28,553 nt of DNA from Namhaeicola sp039714555 (GCA_039714555.1 JBDLJB010000033.1:1-28553), one strand, 5' to 3'; counted from the first letter of the stretch, positions 14,992 through 24,507 are shown. Notes: a model not told the origin generated them from the letters alone. Translations and numbers: made by a program.

Positions 14992-15087
14992 CAGTTAATA
15001 TTTTTGAACCACCCCTCAATATTATTTTTTATAAATTGATTTTCAGTACATTGATACTGTTAATAATTTTTTAGTTTTTGAGGAATT

Positions 15088-15843
15088 ATGAATAAGATTT
15101 TAACACTATTTTTTACTGCATTAATCTCACTGGGTCTTTCAAGTTTTAATCCTATTGATAAAACTGTTGATTTTGCAATTGACCCTCCTACTTCTTTATC
15201 TTTTGCAGATTATTCAATTGTATTTTACAATCAAATAAATGAGCCTAATTTAAAATTTGATGCTTTTGAAACTGCATTAAATGGTTTCCTAAAACTACAA
15301 AAAGATCAAAAAATTGACAATATCAAGTATCTCTCTATCGTTGACATGAGTTTATCTGCAAATGAAGATCGCTTTTTTATTATTGATATGGATTCAAAAA
15401 AAATGGTTCATAAAAGTAAAGTGGCTCATGGAAGAAATTCGGGAGGTGAATACGCTAAAATATTTTCAAATAAAATTGGCTCTTATCAAAGTAGTATTGG
15501 ATTTTTTAAAACTGCAGAAACTTATACCGGAAAACATGGTTTGTCTTTGCGTTTAGACGGTTTAGAATTTTCAAATAACAATGCTAGAAACAGAGCCATT
15601 GTAATACATTCTGCTGATTATGTAAGTGATAATTTCATTTTTAAAAATGGAAGATTAGGTCGTAGTTTAGGTTGTCCTGCCCTTCCTAAAAAAGAATTTT
15701 CTGAAGTAATTACAAAAATAAAAGAAGGAAGTATTATATATATTTATTATCCTAATGAAAGTTACTTTAAAAGATCTATTCTAGCCAAAAACAATATCAA
15801 TCAATTTTTTGAAGACATCAATATTGTATCTTTAACTGATTGA
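15088..15843 (+). CDS. Murein L,D-transpeptidase catalytic domain protein (YkuD_2 family)
   Basis: A 251-residue secreted protein with an N-terminal signal peptide (ILTLFFTALISLGLSS, cleavage near residue 20). The C-terminal half holds the catalytic domain: HGRNSGGEYAKIFSN (114-128), H174 in IVIHSADYVS and the catalytic C196 in GRSLGCPALP. This is the YkuD_2 (PF13645) type, distinct from classical YkuD enzymes with SHGCxR. Known L,D-transpeptidases make 3-3 cross-links or attach proteins to peptidoglycan in the periplasm; the exact role of YkuD_2 members is less defined. The 3' end overlaps the convergent second transpeptidase by 43 bases. Length is usual for the family. Confidence 0.88.
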   Translation: MNKILTLFFTALISLGLSSFNPIDKTVDFAIDPPTSLSFADYSIVFYNQINEPNLKFDAFETALNGFLKLQKDQKIDNIKYLSIVDMSLSANEDRFFIIDMDSKKMVHKSKVAHGRNSGGEYAKIFSNKIGSYQSSIGFFKTAETYTGKHGLSLRLDGLEFSNNNARNRAIVIHSADYVSDNFIFKNGRLGRSLGCPALPKKEFSEVITKIKEGSIIYIYYPNESYFKRSILAKNNINQFFEDINIVSLTD

Positions 15844-17447
15844 TTATAAAATAACAATTTTATTACTTCATCATCTTTTTTGTAAATATCTTTATAAAAA
15901 ATAATCGTATTTTCTGCATCAGTATCACAAACAATATATTGTATATAAACCGGAAGTTTTTTATTCAACATCATCTTTTTTTCTTTGTGTTTTTCCACAT
16001 AATCAAAAACACTGTCAATTGTAAAAATATTTTCATCATATTTTAAAATATTATCTGCCATTTCAATAGCATCCTGAACTCTAACACATCCGTGACTATA
16101 AGTTCTTAATTCTCTATAAAAATGGTATTTAGTTGGTGTATCATGCAAATAGATTGAATATTTATTATCAAAAATAAATTTTACCAAGCCTAAAGCATTT
16201 GAACTTCCACCCTTTTGACGGAAATAATAATTAAAATTTGAGCTTGTAATTGTATCCCAATTAACACTTGTACTCGAAACAGAATCTAATTCATTTGTAA
16301 AAATTTCAAAATTATTCTTTCTAATATAATTTGAATCTTTTTTTTGTTTTACTAAAATCTCATTAACAGAAATACTTTTGGGCACATGCCAATACGGGTA
16401 AGCTACTATATAACTTAGCTTACTATATACTTCAGGAGTCCTATTATATGAAGTACCTACAACCACTCTATGTTTCCTTTTTAATGTATCACCTAAACAA
16501 ATTAATAAATTGTATGCGGGTATATTAACATAGATAAAATCTTTTTCCCATATTGGCTTCCAACGCCATCTTTCAAGACTTACAGCAGCACTTTGGTAAT
16601 ATTCATAAGGACTTTTTGAAAGTGCTCTTGCAGTATTTGTACCAATAACGCCATCAGGTTTTAAACCGTGTTCATATTGAAATTTTCTCAATCCTCTAAT
16701 AAAGATTGTATCTGTAGCTTTATCAGGAATAAAATTGTGATGCACCAAAGCTTTTCTAGCTTGATCCAATGCTTTTAATGAATCTGATTTAATACTTACA
16801 ACTTTAACTTTTTCCTTAGACAAAGATGATCTTTCCAAAAATTTTACCAATCCATTTTGAAGGTTTCTATATTCTTCTTGACTTGGTTGCAAGGCAAGCA
16901 AATAATCAATAACACTATCTTTTTCAAATGCTGTTAGAAGATAATTTGACATTTGTATTGTAAATTCTTTTCTTGGTAAAGCTGTTAATGTATCAATATT
17001 TTCTATAAGACCGAAATTTAAATGCTTTCCAAAAATAAAATAGTTCTTTGTCAGTAATTTTTCTAATAATATGACCCATTCAATTTTGTTTTCAATACTA
17101 TCATAATTTTCTATTTTATGATATATTTCTTGAATCTTTTCAATTGAATATTGTTTTGGTTCTAATCCGTATTGATTTGCTTTAGCAAGTATCTTTAAAA
17201 AATCTTTTCCTGCCTTATTCAATAAAAGCGAATCATTGAACCAAATGGGCTGAAAAGAAGTTGTATTATAAAAAGTATCTAAAAGTTTAGTGTTTTTTGG
17301 AAGAATATTATTATAGTTTTCCTTGAAGTCATTAACAAACTCACTCGCCAGGTTTCTTTTGGGAGTTTCTTGTTTTAAGTTTGGTTTACTATTTGTACAT
17401 GAATAGATACCAACAATAAAAAATATGAAATAAAGGGGAAATTTCAT
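15801..17447 (-). CDS. L,D-transpeptidase of the YcbB/LdtD type, lipoprotein
   Basis: A 548-residue protein. The N-terminus FIFFIVGIYSC17 ends in a lipobox, so it is probably anchored to a membrane and faces the periplasm. Residues about 50-230 form the YcbB-like scaffold, RGLRKFQYEHGLKPDGVIG (251-269) is a peptidoglycan-binding domain, and the YkuD catalytic domain follows with H435 and SHGC454VR (451-456), the nucleophile motif. This layout matches E. coli LdtD/YcbB, which forms 3-3 cross-links resistant to most beta-lactams. Its stop lies inside the end of the convergent YkuD_2 gene. A hairpin at 17476-17506, just upstream of the ATG, separates it from the protease gene, so it needs its own promoter; I could not find a clear one. 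Confidence 0.9.
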   Translation of the reverse strand: MKFPLYFIFFIVGIYSCTNSKPNLKQETPKRNLASEFVNDFKENYNNILPKNTKLLDTFYNTTSFQPIWFNDSLLLNKAGKDFLKILAKANQYGLEPKQYSIEKIQEIYHKIENYDSIENKIEWVILLEKLLTKNYFIFGKHLNFGLIENIDTLTALPRKEFTIQMSNYLLTAFEKDSVIDYLLALQPSQEEYRNLQNGLVKFLERSSLSKEKVKVVSIKSDSLKALDQARKALVHHNFIPDKATDTIFIRGLRKFQYEHGLKPDGVIGTNTARALSKSPYEYYQSAAVSLERWRWKPIWEKDFIYVNIPAYNLLICLGDTLKRKHRVVVGTSYNRTPEVYSKLSYIVAYPYWHVPKSISVNEILVKQKKDSNYIRKNNFEIFTNELDSVSSTSVNWDTITSSNFNYYFRQKGGSSNALGLVKFIFDNKYSIYLHDTPTKYHFYRELRTYSHGCVRVQDAIEMADNILKYDENIFTIDSVFDYVEKHKEKKMMLNKKLPVYIQYIVCDTDAENTIIFYKDIYKKDDEVIKLLFYNQSVKDTILMSSKN

Positions 17448-17475
17448 AAAAATTGTCTTTTTAACTTTTATTAAT

Positions 17476-17506
17476 AAAAAAAACTACCTTAAAGGTAGTT
17501 TTTTTT
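17476..17506 (-). terminator. Perfect bidirectional-type terminator after the protease gene
   Basis: Eight A plus CTACC (17476-17488), a 5-base loop TTAAA, then GGTAG plus eight T (17494-17506) form a perfect 13-bp stem with a T-run on either strand. It lies 24 bases past the stop of the leftward S8 protease gene and 29 bases before the start of the next leftward gene. Confidence 0.8.
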
Positions 17507-17529
17507 ATTCACATTAATAGTTTATAAAA

Positions 17530-18750
17530 TTAATTATGTGCTATAGAATCGGGATTACCATCAGGGTCACCGTTTACAGTACCATCAGAACCCACATTAC
17601 CCAATAATAACAATCCACAAACATGAGGAGCTGCCATTGATGTACCACTAATCGTATTATAACCACCTTTGGTCCAAGTAGATGTTATAGATACTCCAGG
17701 TGCACAAAACTCAATTGGAGGATTTCCATAATTTGAAAAATAAGCAAAATCATCATTACTATCCATAGCAGATACTGTATAAATATTTGCATGATTAGCT
17801 CTTGCCGGTGAGTGGTTGTTTGCATCATCACTTTCATTACCTGCTGCTAGAGCAAATTTTACTCCAGATGTCGCAGCACTGATCACTGCTTCATCTAATG
17901 AAGTAGAAATTCCCCCACCTAAACTCATATTTGCAACATCACCATTTTGACCGCTAGCTGCAACATAATCAACTCCGGCAATTACACCAGAAGTTGTTCC
18001 GCTACCCCTCCTATCTAAAACTCTAACAGCAACTAATGTAGCACCAGGAGCAACGCCAATAACACCAATTTCATTATCTAATGCTGCAACAGTTCCTGCT
18101 ACATGTGTACCATGGCCATTTTCATCATCAGCATCTCCTCTTCTAAGAAAACATGCACTTCTTGCTACATCTACATTTAAATCAGGATGATCAAGATCAA
18201 TACCCGAGTCAATGATCCAAGCAGTGGCACTGCCACTATACGACCCTCCACCTACTCTTTCAATACCCCAAGGAATTTCTTCTGCCGGAGCAGGTACTAC
18301 AGGTTTTTTATAGGCAGTAATAGGAGATAAAGTAATCATATAATCTTGTTCAATTCTTTTGATTCGAGAATCTTTTTTCAATTCATTTTTTTGATTTTCT
18401 GATAATTTAGCAGTAAACCCATTAATTGCATAGCCAAAAGTATTTACAATATCTTCTTTTGAAAGACCCACCTTTAAAAAAGTATTTGGAATCTCTGACT
18501 TCAACATATCATTCTTTTCATCATACTTTAAATTTTTATCTAAAGTTGATTTCTCAGCATAGTTTTTATTAAAAACAACAATAAATTGACCCTCTATAGG
18601 AGTTGAAGTAAACTTTGCAATCGGATCTTTTTCTTGTAGAATGGCTTCATCATCAATTCCATTACTTTCAGTATTACAGCTAACAATTATGACTAAAAAG
18701 GATACTAATAAAAGGGAGAGAAACTTGTAAATTAAATTTGTTTTTTTCAT
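17530..18750 (-). CDS. Subtilisin-like serine protease (S8) lipoprotein with an I9 propeptide
   Basis: A 406-residue protein. The hydrophobic start ends in VIIVSC25, a lipobox. Residues about 54-140 look like the inhibitor I9 propeptide (FIVVF at 56-60, ending IKRIEQDYMI). The catalytic triad is complete: D181 in WIIDSGIDLDHPD, H213 in NGHGTHVAG and S371 in GTSMAAPHV, with oxyanion N305 in AAGNES. The protein ends soon after the catalytic domain, with a short Asp/Gly-rich tail (GDPDGNPDS) and no type IX secretion sorting domain. It is thus probably a membrane-anchored protease processed by removal of the propeptide. It is transcribed leftwards downstream of pyrD across a 233-base gap and is followed by a strong terminator. 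Confidence 0.92.
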   Translation of the reverse strand: MKKTNLIYKFLSLLLVSFLVIIVSCNTESNGIDDEAILQEKDPIAKFTSTPIEGQFIVVFNKNYAEKSTLDKNLKYDEKNDMLKSEIPNTFLKVGLSKEDIVNTFGYAINGFTAKLSENQKNELKKDSRIKRIEQDYMITLSPITAYKKPVVPAPAEEIPWGIERVGGGSYSGSATAWIIDSGIDLDHPDLNVDVARSACFLRRGDADDENGHGTHVAGTVAALDNEIGVIGVAPGATLVAVRVLDRRGSGTTSGVIAGVDYVAASGQNGDVANMSLGGGISTSLDEAVISAATSGVKFALAAGNESDDANNHSPARANHANIYTVSAMDSNDDFAYFSNYGNPPIEFCAPGVSITSTWTKGGYNTISGTSMAAPHVCGLLLLGNVGSDGTVNGDPDGNPDSIAHN

Positions 18751-18983
18751 TTGTTAATTTTTTTATTTGTTAATATTAGATTAAAATTATGCCTAATATA
18801 CATTTTTTTTATTAAAAAATTAATTATTGACTTTATCCAGCTAATTTATTATATCAATTAATCAAATAAAAAATTTAATTATGATCAGAAAAAACAATAA
18901 AACTATTGTAGAAAATTTTATTATAAATTAATTGTTTAGACACTCTACAAATCTTGAGGAATTCTTATTTATTAGAAAAAAAA

Positions 18984-19994
18984 CTATAAACTTTTATTTA
19001 TTCTTTTTACCAATCCGGGACCTTCATAAATAAAACCTGTATATAACTGTATCAAATCGGCTCCTGCATCTAATTTTTCTTTTGCATCTTTTGCAGAATG
19101 TATACCTCCTACTCCTATTATTGGGAAAGCTTTATTTGATTTTTCGGAAAGAAATTTTATAACTTCTGTAGCCCTTTTCGTTAATGGTTTTCCACTTAAA
19201 CCACCGGTTTCTTTTTGCTTTTCAGATTTTAAATTTTCTCTTGAAATTGTTGTATTGGTTGCTATAATTCCGGCAATTTCAGTTGTTTTAACAATATCAA
19301 TAATATCTAACAGTTGTTCATTTGTAAGATCTGGAGCAATTTTTAAAAGAATTGGTTTTGGTTGGTCCTTTTTATTATTTTCTAATTGAAGTATGTTTAA
19401 TAACTTAGTGAGTGGTTCTTTATCCTGTAAAGCTCTTAAATTGGGTGTATTTGGTGAACTAACATTTACAACAAAATAATCAACCACATCAAATAATTCG
19501 TTAAAACAAATTATATAATCATCTACAGCATTTTCATTTGGAGTAACTTTATTTTTACCAATATTTCCACCAATAATAATATCTGTTTTTCTTTTTCTAA
19601 GCCTTTCAGCAACAGCTTTAACACCGTCATTATTAAAACCCATTCGGTTGATTAATGCCTCATCTTCAATCAAACGAAATATCCTTTTTTTAGGATTGCC
19701 CGGTTGTGGTTTAGGAGTAACCGTTCCAATTTCTACAAATCCAAATCCAAAATTAGAAAACTCATCAAATAATTCAGCATTTTTATCAAATCCTGCTGCT
19801 AATCCAATAGGATTTTTAAAGGTTAACCCGAATAATTTACGTTCTAATTTTTTATCATTCACCTGAAAGATTTGCTTTGCCAAATCATTTGCAAAAGGAA
19901 TTCTAAAAAGTGTTTTTAACATTGAAAAAGTAAAGTGATGAACCTCTTCTGGATCAAATTTAAAAAGTAATTTACGAACTACAGATTTGTACAT
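18984..19994 (-). CDS. pyrD: Quinone-dependent dihydroorotate dehydrogenase (class 2)
   Basis: A 336-residue FMN enzyme that oxidises dihydroorotate to orotate in pyrimidine synthesis and passes electrons to membrane quinone. Class 2 is shown by the N-terminal extension that forms the quinone tunnel (residues 1-45, with PEEVHHFTF) and by Ser at the catalytic position, S180 in NVSSPNTPNLR. Other marks are GLAAGFDKN (64-72), INRMGFNNDG near 115-124, GGLSGKPL near 257 and GVGGIHSAKDA near 285. Length and motifs are normal. It has its own promoter and lies downstream of the pheT terminator, so it is not co-transcribed with pheT. Confidence 0.96.
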   Translation of the reverse strand: MYKSVVRKLLFKFDPEEVHHFTFSMLKTLFRIPFANDLAKQIFQVNDKKLERKLFGLTFKNPIGLAAGFDKNAELFDEFSNFGFGFVEIGTVTPKPQPGNPKKRIFRLIEDEALINRMGFNNDGVKAVAERLRKRKTDIIIGGNIGKNKVTPNENAVDDYIICFNELFDVVDYFVVNVSSPNTPNLRALQDKEPLTKLLNILQLENNKKDQPKPILLKIAPDLTNEQLLDIIDIVKTTEIAGIIATNTTISRENLKSEKQKETGGLSGKPLTKRATEVIKFLSEKSNKAFPIIGVGGIHSAKDAKEKLDAGADLIQLYTGFIYEGPGLVKRINKSL

Positions 19995-20009
19995 GGAATT
20001 AGTTTTTCA

Positions 20010-20017
20010 CAAAGATA
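20010..20017 (-). promoter_or_regulatory. Promoter -7 box of pyrD
   Basis: Read on the minus strand, TATCTTTG matches TAnnTTTG exactly and lies 15 bases before the pyrD ATG. No good TTG is seen about 19 bases further upstream. Confidence 0.5.
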
Positions 20018-20082
20018 AATTAACTTTTTTATTGAGAACTTATAAAAAATTGATTTTTATTTTAAAGAAGGAAAAATATAAT

Positions 20083-20131
20083 AAAAAATCAAAGGGTGAA
20101 TAAATCAGTATTGAAAATATTCACCCTTTGA
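20083..20131 (-). terminator. Intrinsic terminator of pheT
   Basis: A perfect 14-bp stem (20118-20131 with 20089-20102), with CACCC/GGGTG in its middle and a 15-base loop, is followed on the minus strand by six T (20088-20083). It begins 22 bases after the pheT stop codon. Confidence 0.85.
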
Positions 20132-20152
20132 CTAAAAAATCTTATATCAATT

Positions 20153-22585
20153 TTACCTCAACTCTGCTCCAAATTGCTTTGTGAAAGTTTCTTGTAATTT
20201 TTTCATAATCTTATCAATTTGTTTATCATTCAATGTTTTGTTTTCATCTTGTAACACAAAACTTAAAGCGTACGATTTTTTACCTTCTGGCAATTTATCT
20301 CCCATATAAACATCAAACAAATCAACATTTTTTAAGAAGTTTTTTTCACTTTGAAAAGCAGCATTATACAGATCATTGAATCTAACTTCTTTGTCTAATA
20401 ATAAAGCTAAATCACGTTTTACTTCAGGGTACTTTGGTAAAAGCTTTACTTTCATATCCTTTTTACCAGTATTTTCCATAATATTATCCCAATTAAAATT
20501 GGCAAAGATCACTTCTTGTTTGATACCAAATTCTTTTAATACACTTTGTTTTACAATTCCAAATTCAACCAATTTAATTCTCCCAAAACTCAAAGAAATT
20601 GCTTCTGAAAAAATGTCATTTTTAGTATCCGAAGTTTTTAATTTGTCAAATCCTAATCTTGATAACAATGATATAACCACTCCCTTAACAAAAAAGAAAT
20701 CGGAAACTTTTTTATCAATATTCCAGTTATCTTGAGTTCGTTTACCACTTACAATTAGTGATAGGTGTTTTGGCTCGGCATATCCACTTTCAAATTTGTG
20801 ATAGGTTTTTCCAAACTCAAATAATTTAATCGAATTATTCTTTCGATTGATATTGTATGCAACAGACTCTAATCCACCAAACAATAAAGATTGACGCATT
20901 GCTTCAAGATCATTGCTCAAAGCATTCAGCATAATAACACTGTGCTCTTCCTTTAAATTATCTGAAAAAGAAACATATTCGGGCTTAGTTAAAGAATTTG
21001 TCATTGACTCATTAAAACCTTGTGCGGTTAAAATATTAGCAATAATATTTTCAACTTTTTCATTACTCACTTCATCAGAAAAAGAAATTGAAGTATTTAA
21101 TTTTGCTGAAGTTTTTATATTATTAAAACCATAAACTCTTAAAATCTCTTCAACAATATCTGCTTCACGTGTTACATCAACTCTATAAGAAGGTATGGTC
21201 AAACCTAAACCTGATTCTGTTTGGTTATTAATTTTAATATCCAATGAAGCAAGAATATTTTTGATCGTATCAGCCGCAATCTCTTCACCAATTAATTTAT
21301 ATGCTTTATCATAAGAAAGGTGCACTTGATAATCTTCAATTTTTTCAGGATAAATATCAATAACATCCGTTACAATTTTTCCACCTGCAATTTCCTTAAT
21401 TAAAATTGCTGCATATTTTAAAGCATAAGCAACCGTATCAGGATTGATACCCCTTTCAAATCTAAACGAAGCATCAGTATTTAAACCGTGACGTTTGGCT
21501 GTTTTACGAATTGAAACCGGATTAAAATAAGCACTTTCTAAAAATATTGTAGTTGTATTATTAGTAACACCTGATGTTTCACCTCCAAAAACACCACCTA
21601 TACACAATGGATTATCTTTTCCATCACATATCATAATATCATCTTTATGTAATTCTCTTTCAATACCATCAAGTGTAGTAAATTTTGTGCCTGTAGGTAA
21701 ATTTTTAACTACAATTTTATTGCTTTTAATTTTTAAAGCATCAAAGGCATGTAGAGGTTGACCTAAACCATGTAAAACAAAATTGGTAATATCAACCACA
21801 TTATTAATTGGTTTTAATCCTATTGAAAGTAATCTTTCTTGCAACCATTTTGGTGATTCTTCAATTGTCAGTTCAGTTATTGTAATACCTGCATATCTGG
21901 GTACTAATTTATTATCTTCAACCTCAATATTAATTTTAAAAGTACGTTCATCAACGTGAAAATCACTTATAGATGGTGTTAACAATTCTTTTTTAATGCT
22001 TTTTTGTTGTAATAATCCTGCACGTAAATCTCTGGCAACACCTAAATGACTCATACCATCAGCACGATTTGGTGTTAATCCGATTTCAAAAACTTTATCA
22101 ATTTTAATATCGAATATTTCAGCAGCAGGTGTACCAGCTTTATTTTGTTCATCTAAAACTAAAATACCATCATGATCTTTTCCTAATCCCAATTCATCTT
22201 CGGCACAGATCATTCCATGACTAAATTCACCTCTAATTTTACCTTTTTTTATTTTAAAACTTTCACCATTATCTGTAAATAAAGTTGTACCAATTGTAGC
22301 TACTGGAACTTTTTGACCAGCAGCAACATTGGGTGCTCCACAAACGATTTGCACCGGCTCACCAATTCCTAAATCAACAGTAGTTACTTTTAATCTATCT
22401 GCATTTGGATGTTGTTCACAAGTTAATACTTCACCAACAACAATACCTTTTAAGCTACCTTTTACAGTTTCAAACGTTTCAATTCCTTCAACTTCTAAAC
22501 CCAAATCTGTAAGTACTTCACCAACTATTTCGGCATCGAGATCTATATTTAGAAATTGCTGTAACCAATTGTAAGATATCTTCAT
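20153..22585 (-). CDS. pheT: Phenylalanine--tRNA ligase beta subunit
   Basis: An 810-residue subunit of the alpha2-beta2 PheRS that charges tRNA-Phe. An N-terminal EMAP-II-like tRNA-binding fold (about 40-150, with NADRLKVTTVDLG and VCGAPNV) is followed by TPNRADGMSHLGVARDL (171-187), the B3/B4 editing domain, the B5 domain with ASFRFERG (372-379) and a C-terminal FDX-ACB anticodon-binding domain (about 715-810, with KYPEVKRDLALL and KSYALSF). Length is normal for bacterial PheT. The alpha subunit gene pheS is not in the window, as is usual in Bacteroidota where the two genes are often apart. A promoter and a terminator flank it, so it forms a single-gene unit. Confidence 0.98.
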   Translation of the reverse strand: MKISYNWLQQFLNIDLDAEIVGEVLTDLGLEVEGIETFETVKGSLKGIVVGEVLTCEQHPNADRLKVTTVDLGIGEPVQIVCGAPNVAAGQKVPVATIGTTLFTDNGESFKIKKGKIRGEFSHGMICAEDELGLGKDHDGILVLDEQNKAGTPAAEIFDIKIDKVFEIGLTPNRADGMSHLGVARDLRAGLLQQKSIKKELLTPSISDFHVDERTFKINIEVEDNKLVPRYAGITITELTIEESPKWLQERLLSIGLKPINNVVDITNFVLHGLGQPLHAFDALKIKSNKIVVKNLPTGTKFTTLDGIERELHKDDIMICDGKDNPLCIGGVFGGETSGVTNNTTTIFLESAYFNPVSIRKTAKRHGLNTDASFRFERGINPDTVAYALKYAAILIKEIAGGKIVTDVIDIYPEKIEDYQVHLSYDKAYKLIGEEIAADTIKNILASLDIKINNQTESGLGLTIPSYRVDVTREADIVEEILRVYGFNNIKTSAKLNTSISFSDEVSNEKVENIIANILTAQGFNESMTNSLTKPEYVSFSDNLKEEHSVIMLNALSNDLEAMRQSLLFGGLESVAYNINRKNNSIKLFEFGKTYHKFESGYAEPKHLSLIVSGKRTQDNWNIDKKVSDFFFVKGVVISLLSRLGFDKLKTSDTKNDIFSEAISLSFGRIKLVEFGIVKQSVLKEFGIKQEVIFANFNWDNIMENTGKKDMKVKLLPKYPEVKRDLALLLDKEVRFNDLYNAAFQSEKNFLKNVDLFDVYMGDKLPEGKKSYALSFVLQDENKTLNDKQIDKIMKKLQETFTKQFGAELR

Positions 22586-22619
22586 CTGTTAAAATAATTT
22601 AATTCTTTTTTACGAGCTG

Positions 22620-22627
22620 CAAATATA
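22620..22627 (-). promoter_or_regulatory. Promoter -7 box of pheT
   Basis: On the minus strand TATATTTG is an exact match to the Bacteroidota -7 box and lies 34 bases before the pheT ATG. The -33 element is not clear. Confidence 0.55.
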
Positions 22628-22687
22628 TACATTTGAATCGACTAGAGATTAATACATTTTTAAGTTTTTATTTATTTAAAAAACTTT

Positions 22688-22715
22688 TTGTAATTCAATC
22701 AAATTAATTATTTTG
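22688..22715 (+). promoter_or_regulatory. Promoter of the acyl-CoA synthetase gene
   Basis: TTG (22688-22690, within TTTTTG), 17 bases, then TTATTTTG (22708-22715), one base off TAnnTTTG. It lies 16 bases before the ATG at 22732, the same short spacing as at uvrA and pyrD. Confidence 0.45.
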
Positions 22716-22731
22716 CAATAAAATAAATATT

Positions 22732-24507
22732 ATGGCAATTGAAATAAAACGTCTCTTTGATTTTCCTTATTACCAATTAGAAAAATTTAATCTTGAAAAA
22801 TCTTTAGTATCAAAAGTCAATGGTGAATGGATAGCAACTTCTACTCAAGAATTTATAGACAAAGCCAATGCTATTAGTAGAGGGCTATTAAGATTAGGTG
22901 TAAAACCAAAAGATAAAATTGCTATAATTTCAACTACTAATCGCACAGAATGGAATATTATAGATATTGGCATTTTACAATTAGGAGCTATTGATATTCC
23001 TGTTTATCCAACAATTAGTAAAGATGATTACAAATATATTTTTAACCACGCAGAAGTAACACATTGTTTTTTATCTGACGAAGCATTGTTTGAAAAAGCA
23101 AATGCTATTAAAGATGAAGTGCCTACTTTAAAAGAAATTTATTCATTTGAAGATATTCCCGGATGTAAAAACTGGCAAGAAGTTTTAGATCTTGGCAAAG
23201 ATGAAAGTAACCAAGATAAAGTAGAAGAACTTAAAGATAAAGTACAATCTGCTGATCTGGCTACAATAATTTATACTTCCGGTACTACCGGTGTTCCCAA
23301 AGGAGTAATGCTTTCACATAACAATATTGTATCCAACGTGCTTGACAGCAAACCTCGTTTACCTATTGTAGAAGGTCAAACTAAAGTTTTAAGTTTTTTA
23401 CCGGTTTGTCATATTTTTGAAAGATTACTTCATTATTTATATATGCAAAGTGGAATATCAATATATTTTGCTGAAAGTATTGAAAAGATATCAGATAATT
23501 TAAAAGAAGTTAAGCCGCATTTTATGAGTGTTGTTCCACGATTACTCGAAAAAATTTATGACGGTATTATTGCAAAAGGAGCTGAACTTACCGGAATAAA
23601 AAAACGCCTTTTCTTTTGGGCTGTTGAGCTTGGATTAAAATATGAACCTTACGGAGCAAATGGATCGTGGTATGAAAGACAATTAAAACTTGCCAATAAA
23701 CTTATTTTTAGCAAATGGCGAGAAGCTTTAGGAGGTGAATTACATACTATGGTTTGTGGTAGTGCACCATTGCAACCCAGATTGGCAAGAATTTTTACTG
23801 CGGCTAATATGCAAATCATGGAAGGTTATGGTTTAACCGAAACCTCACCTGTTGTTACGGTAAATATGTATAAAAACAATTTATTTAGAATTGCTACTGT
23901 AGGAAAAGTAATCGATAATGTTGAAGTTAAAATTGCTGATGATGGTGAAATTTTAGTTAAAGGTCCAAATGTAATGCAAGGCTATTATAAAGATCCTGAA
24001 AGAACTGCACAAATTATGACAGGTGATTATTTTCATACCGGTGATAAAGGTGAACTTGATCCTGATGGATTTTTAAAAATTACAGGAAGGAAAAAAGAGA
24101 TTTTTAAAACTTCCGGCGGAAAATATATTGCTCCTGCCTTACTTGAAAATGAAATGAAACAATCACGTTTTGTCGAGCAAATCTTAGTAATTGGAGAAGG
24201 TCAAAAAATGGCTGCTGCAATCATTCAACCTAATTTTGATTTTGTAAAAGAATGGGCAAAACGGCATAATATTAATATTGGTAAATCAAATAGTGATATA
24301 GTTGCAAAACAAGAAGTTAAAGAACGAATAATGCTGGAAATTGATAAAGGCAACAAAAAATTTGGCAAATGGGAAACACTGAAAAAAATTGAACTCACAC
24401 CCGAAGTTTGGAGTGTTGATAATGAACTGCTCACACCAACTTTTAAACCAAAAAGGGAAGAAATTTTGAAAAAGTACAAAGATTTATACGATAAAATTTA
24501 TAGTTAA
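22732..24507 (+). CDS. Long-chain fatty acid--CoA ligase (AMP-forming)
   Basis: A 591-residue ANL-superfamily enzyme. It shows the ATP-binding loop YTSGTTGVPKG (181-191), GYGLTETSP near 365, the hinge region with HTGDKGELDPDGFLKITGRKKE (about 436-457) and a C-terminal lid. It activates fatty acids to acyl-AMP and then acyl-CoA. The length and the GRKKEIFKTSGGKYIAP stretch match bacterial long-chain (FadD15-like) enzymes rather than short-chain acetyl-CoA synthetases. Chain-length preference cannot be told from sequence. It is followed by dnaX after 36 bases, so the two genes may share a transcript, with no obvious functional link. Confidence 0.9.
   Translation: MAIEIKRLFDFPYYQLEKFNLEKSLVSKVNGEWIATSTQEFIDKANAISRGLLRLGVKPKDKIAIISTTNRTEWNIIDIGILQLGAIDIPVYPTISKDDYKYIFNHAEVTHCFLSDEALFEKANAIKDEVPTLKEIYSFEDIPGCKNWQEVLDLGKDESNQDKVEELKDKVQSADLATIIYTSGTTGVPKGVMLSHNNIVSNVLDSKPRLPIVEGQTKVLSFLPVCHIFERLLHYLYMQSGISIYFAESIEKISDNLKEVKPHFMSVVPRLLEKIYDGIIAKGAELTGIKKRLFFWAVELGLKYEPYGANGSWYERQLKLANKLIFSKWREALGGELHTMVCGSAPLQPRLARIFTAANMQIMEGYGLTETSPVVTVNMYKNNLFRIATVGKVIDNVEVKIADDGEILVKGPNVMQGYYKDPERTAQIMTGDYFHTGDKGELDPDGFLKITGRKKEIFKTSGGKYIAPALLENEMKQSRFVEQILVIGEGQKMAAAIIQPNFDFVKEWAKRHNINIGKSNSDIVAKQEVKERIMLEIDKGNKKFGKWETLKKIELTPEVWSVDNELLTPTFKPKREEILKKYKDLYDKIYS

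Larger units (their letters stand above)
14740..15087 (+). repeat. Intergenic cluster of imperfect palindromes and a degenerate direct repeat
   Basis: This 348-base gap has no gene. Three inverted repeats stand in a row: AAAACTGT/ACAATTTT (14851-14870, one mismatch), CTCCTTAAGGAG (14876-14887, perfect) and ACCCCGAGGC/GCCTCGAGGT (14891-14913, one mismatch). The unit GAGGCARAGCC...GGTATT occurs twice, at 14767-14788 and 14896-14916. The region is visibly richer in G and C than its surroundings. This looks like a decayed dispersed palindromic element of the kind scattered between genes in some Bacteroidota. No open reading frame is present. Confidence 0.5.

Noticed and set aside
20376..20735. 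Plus-strand open frame of 119 codons inside pheT
   Set aside because: It lies antisense to the well-conserved PheT C-terminal part, with no promoter or recognisable motif.
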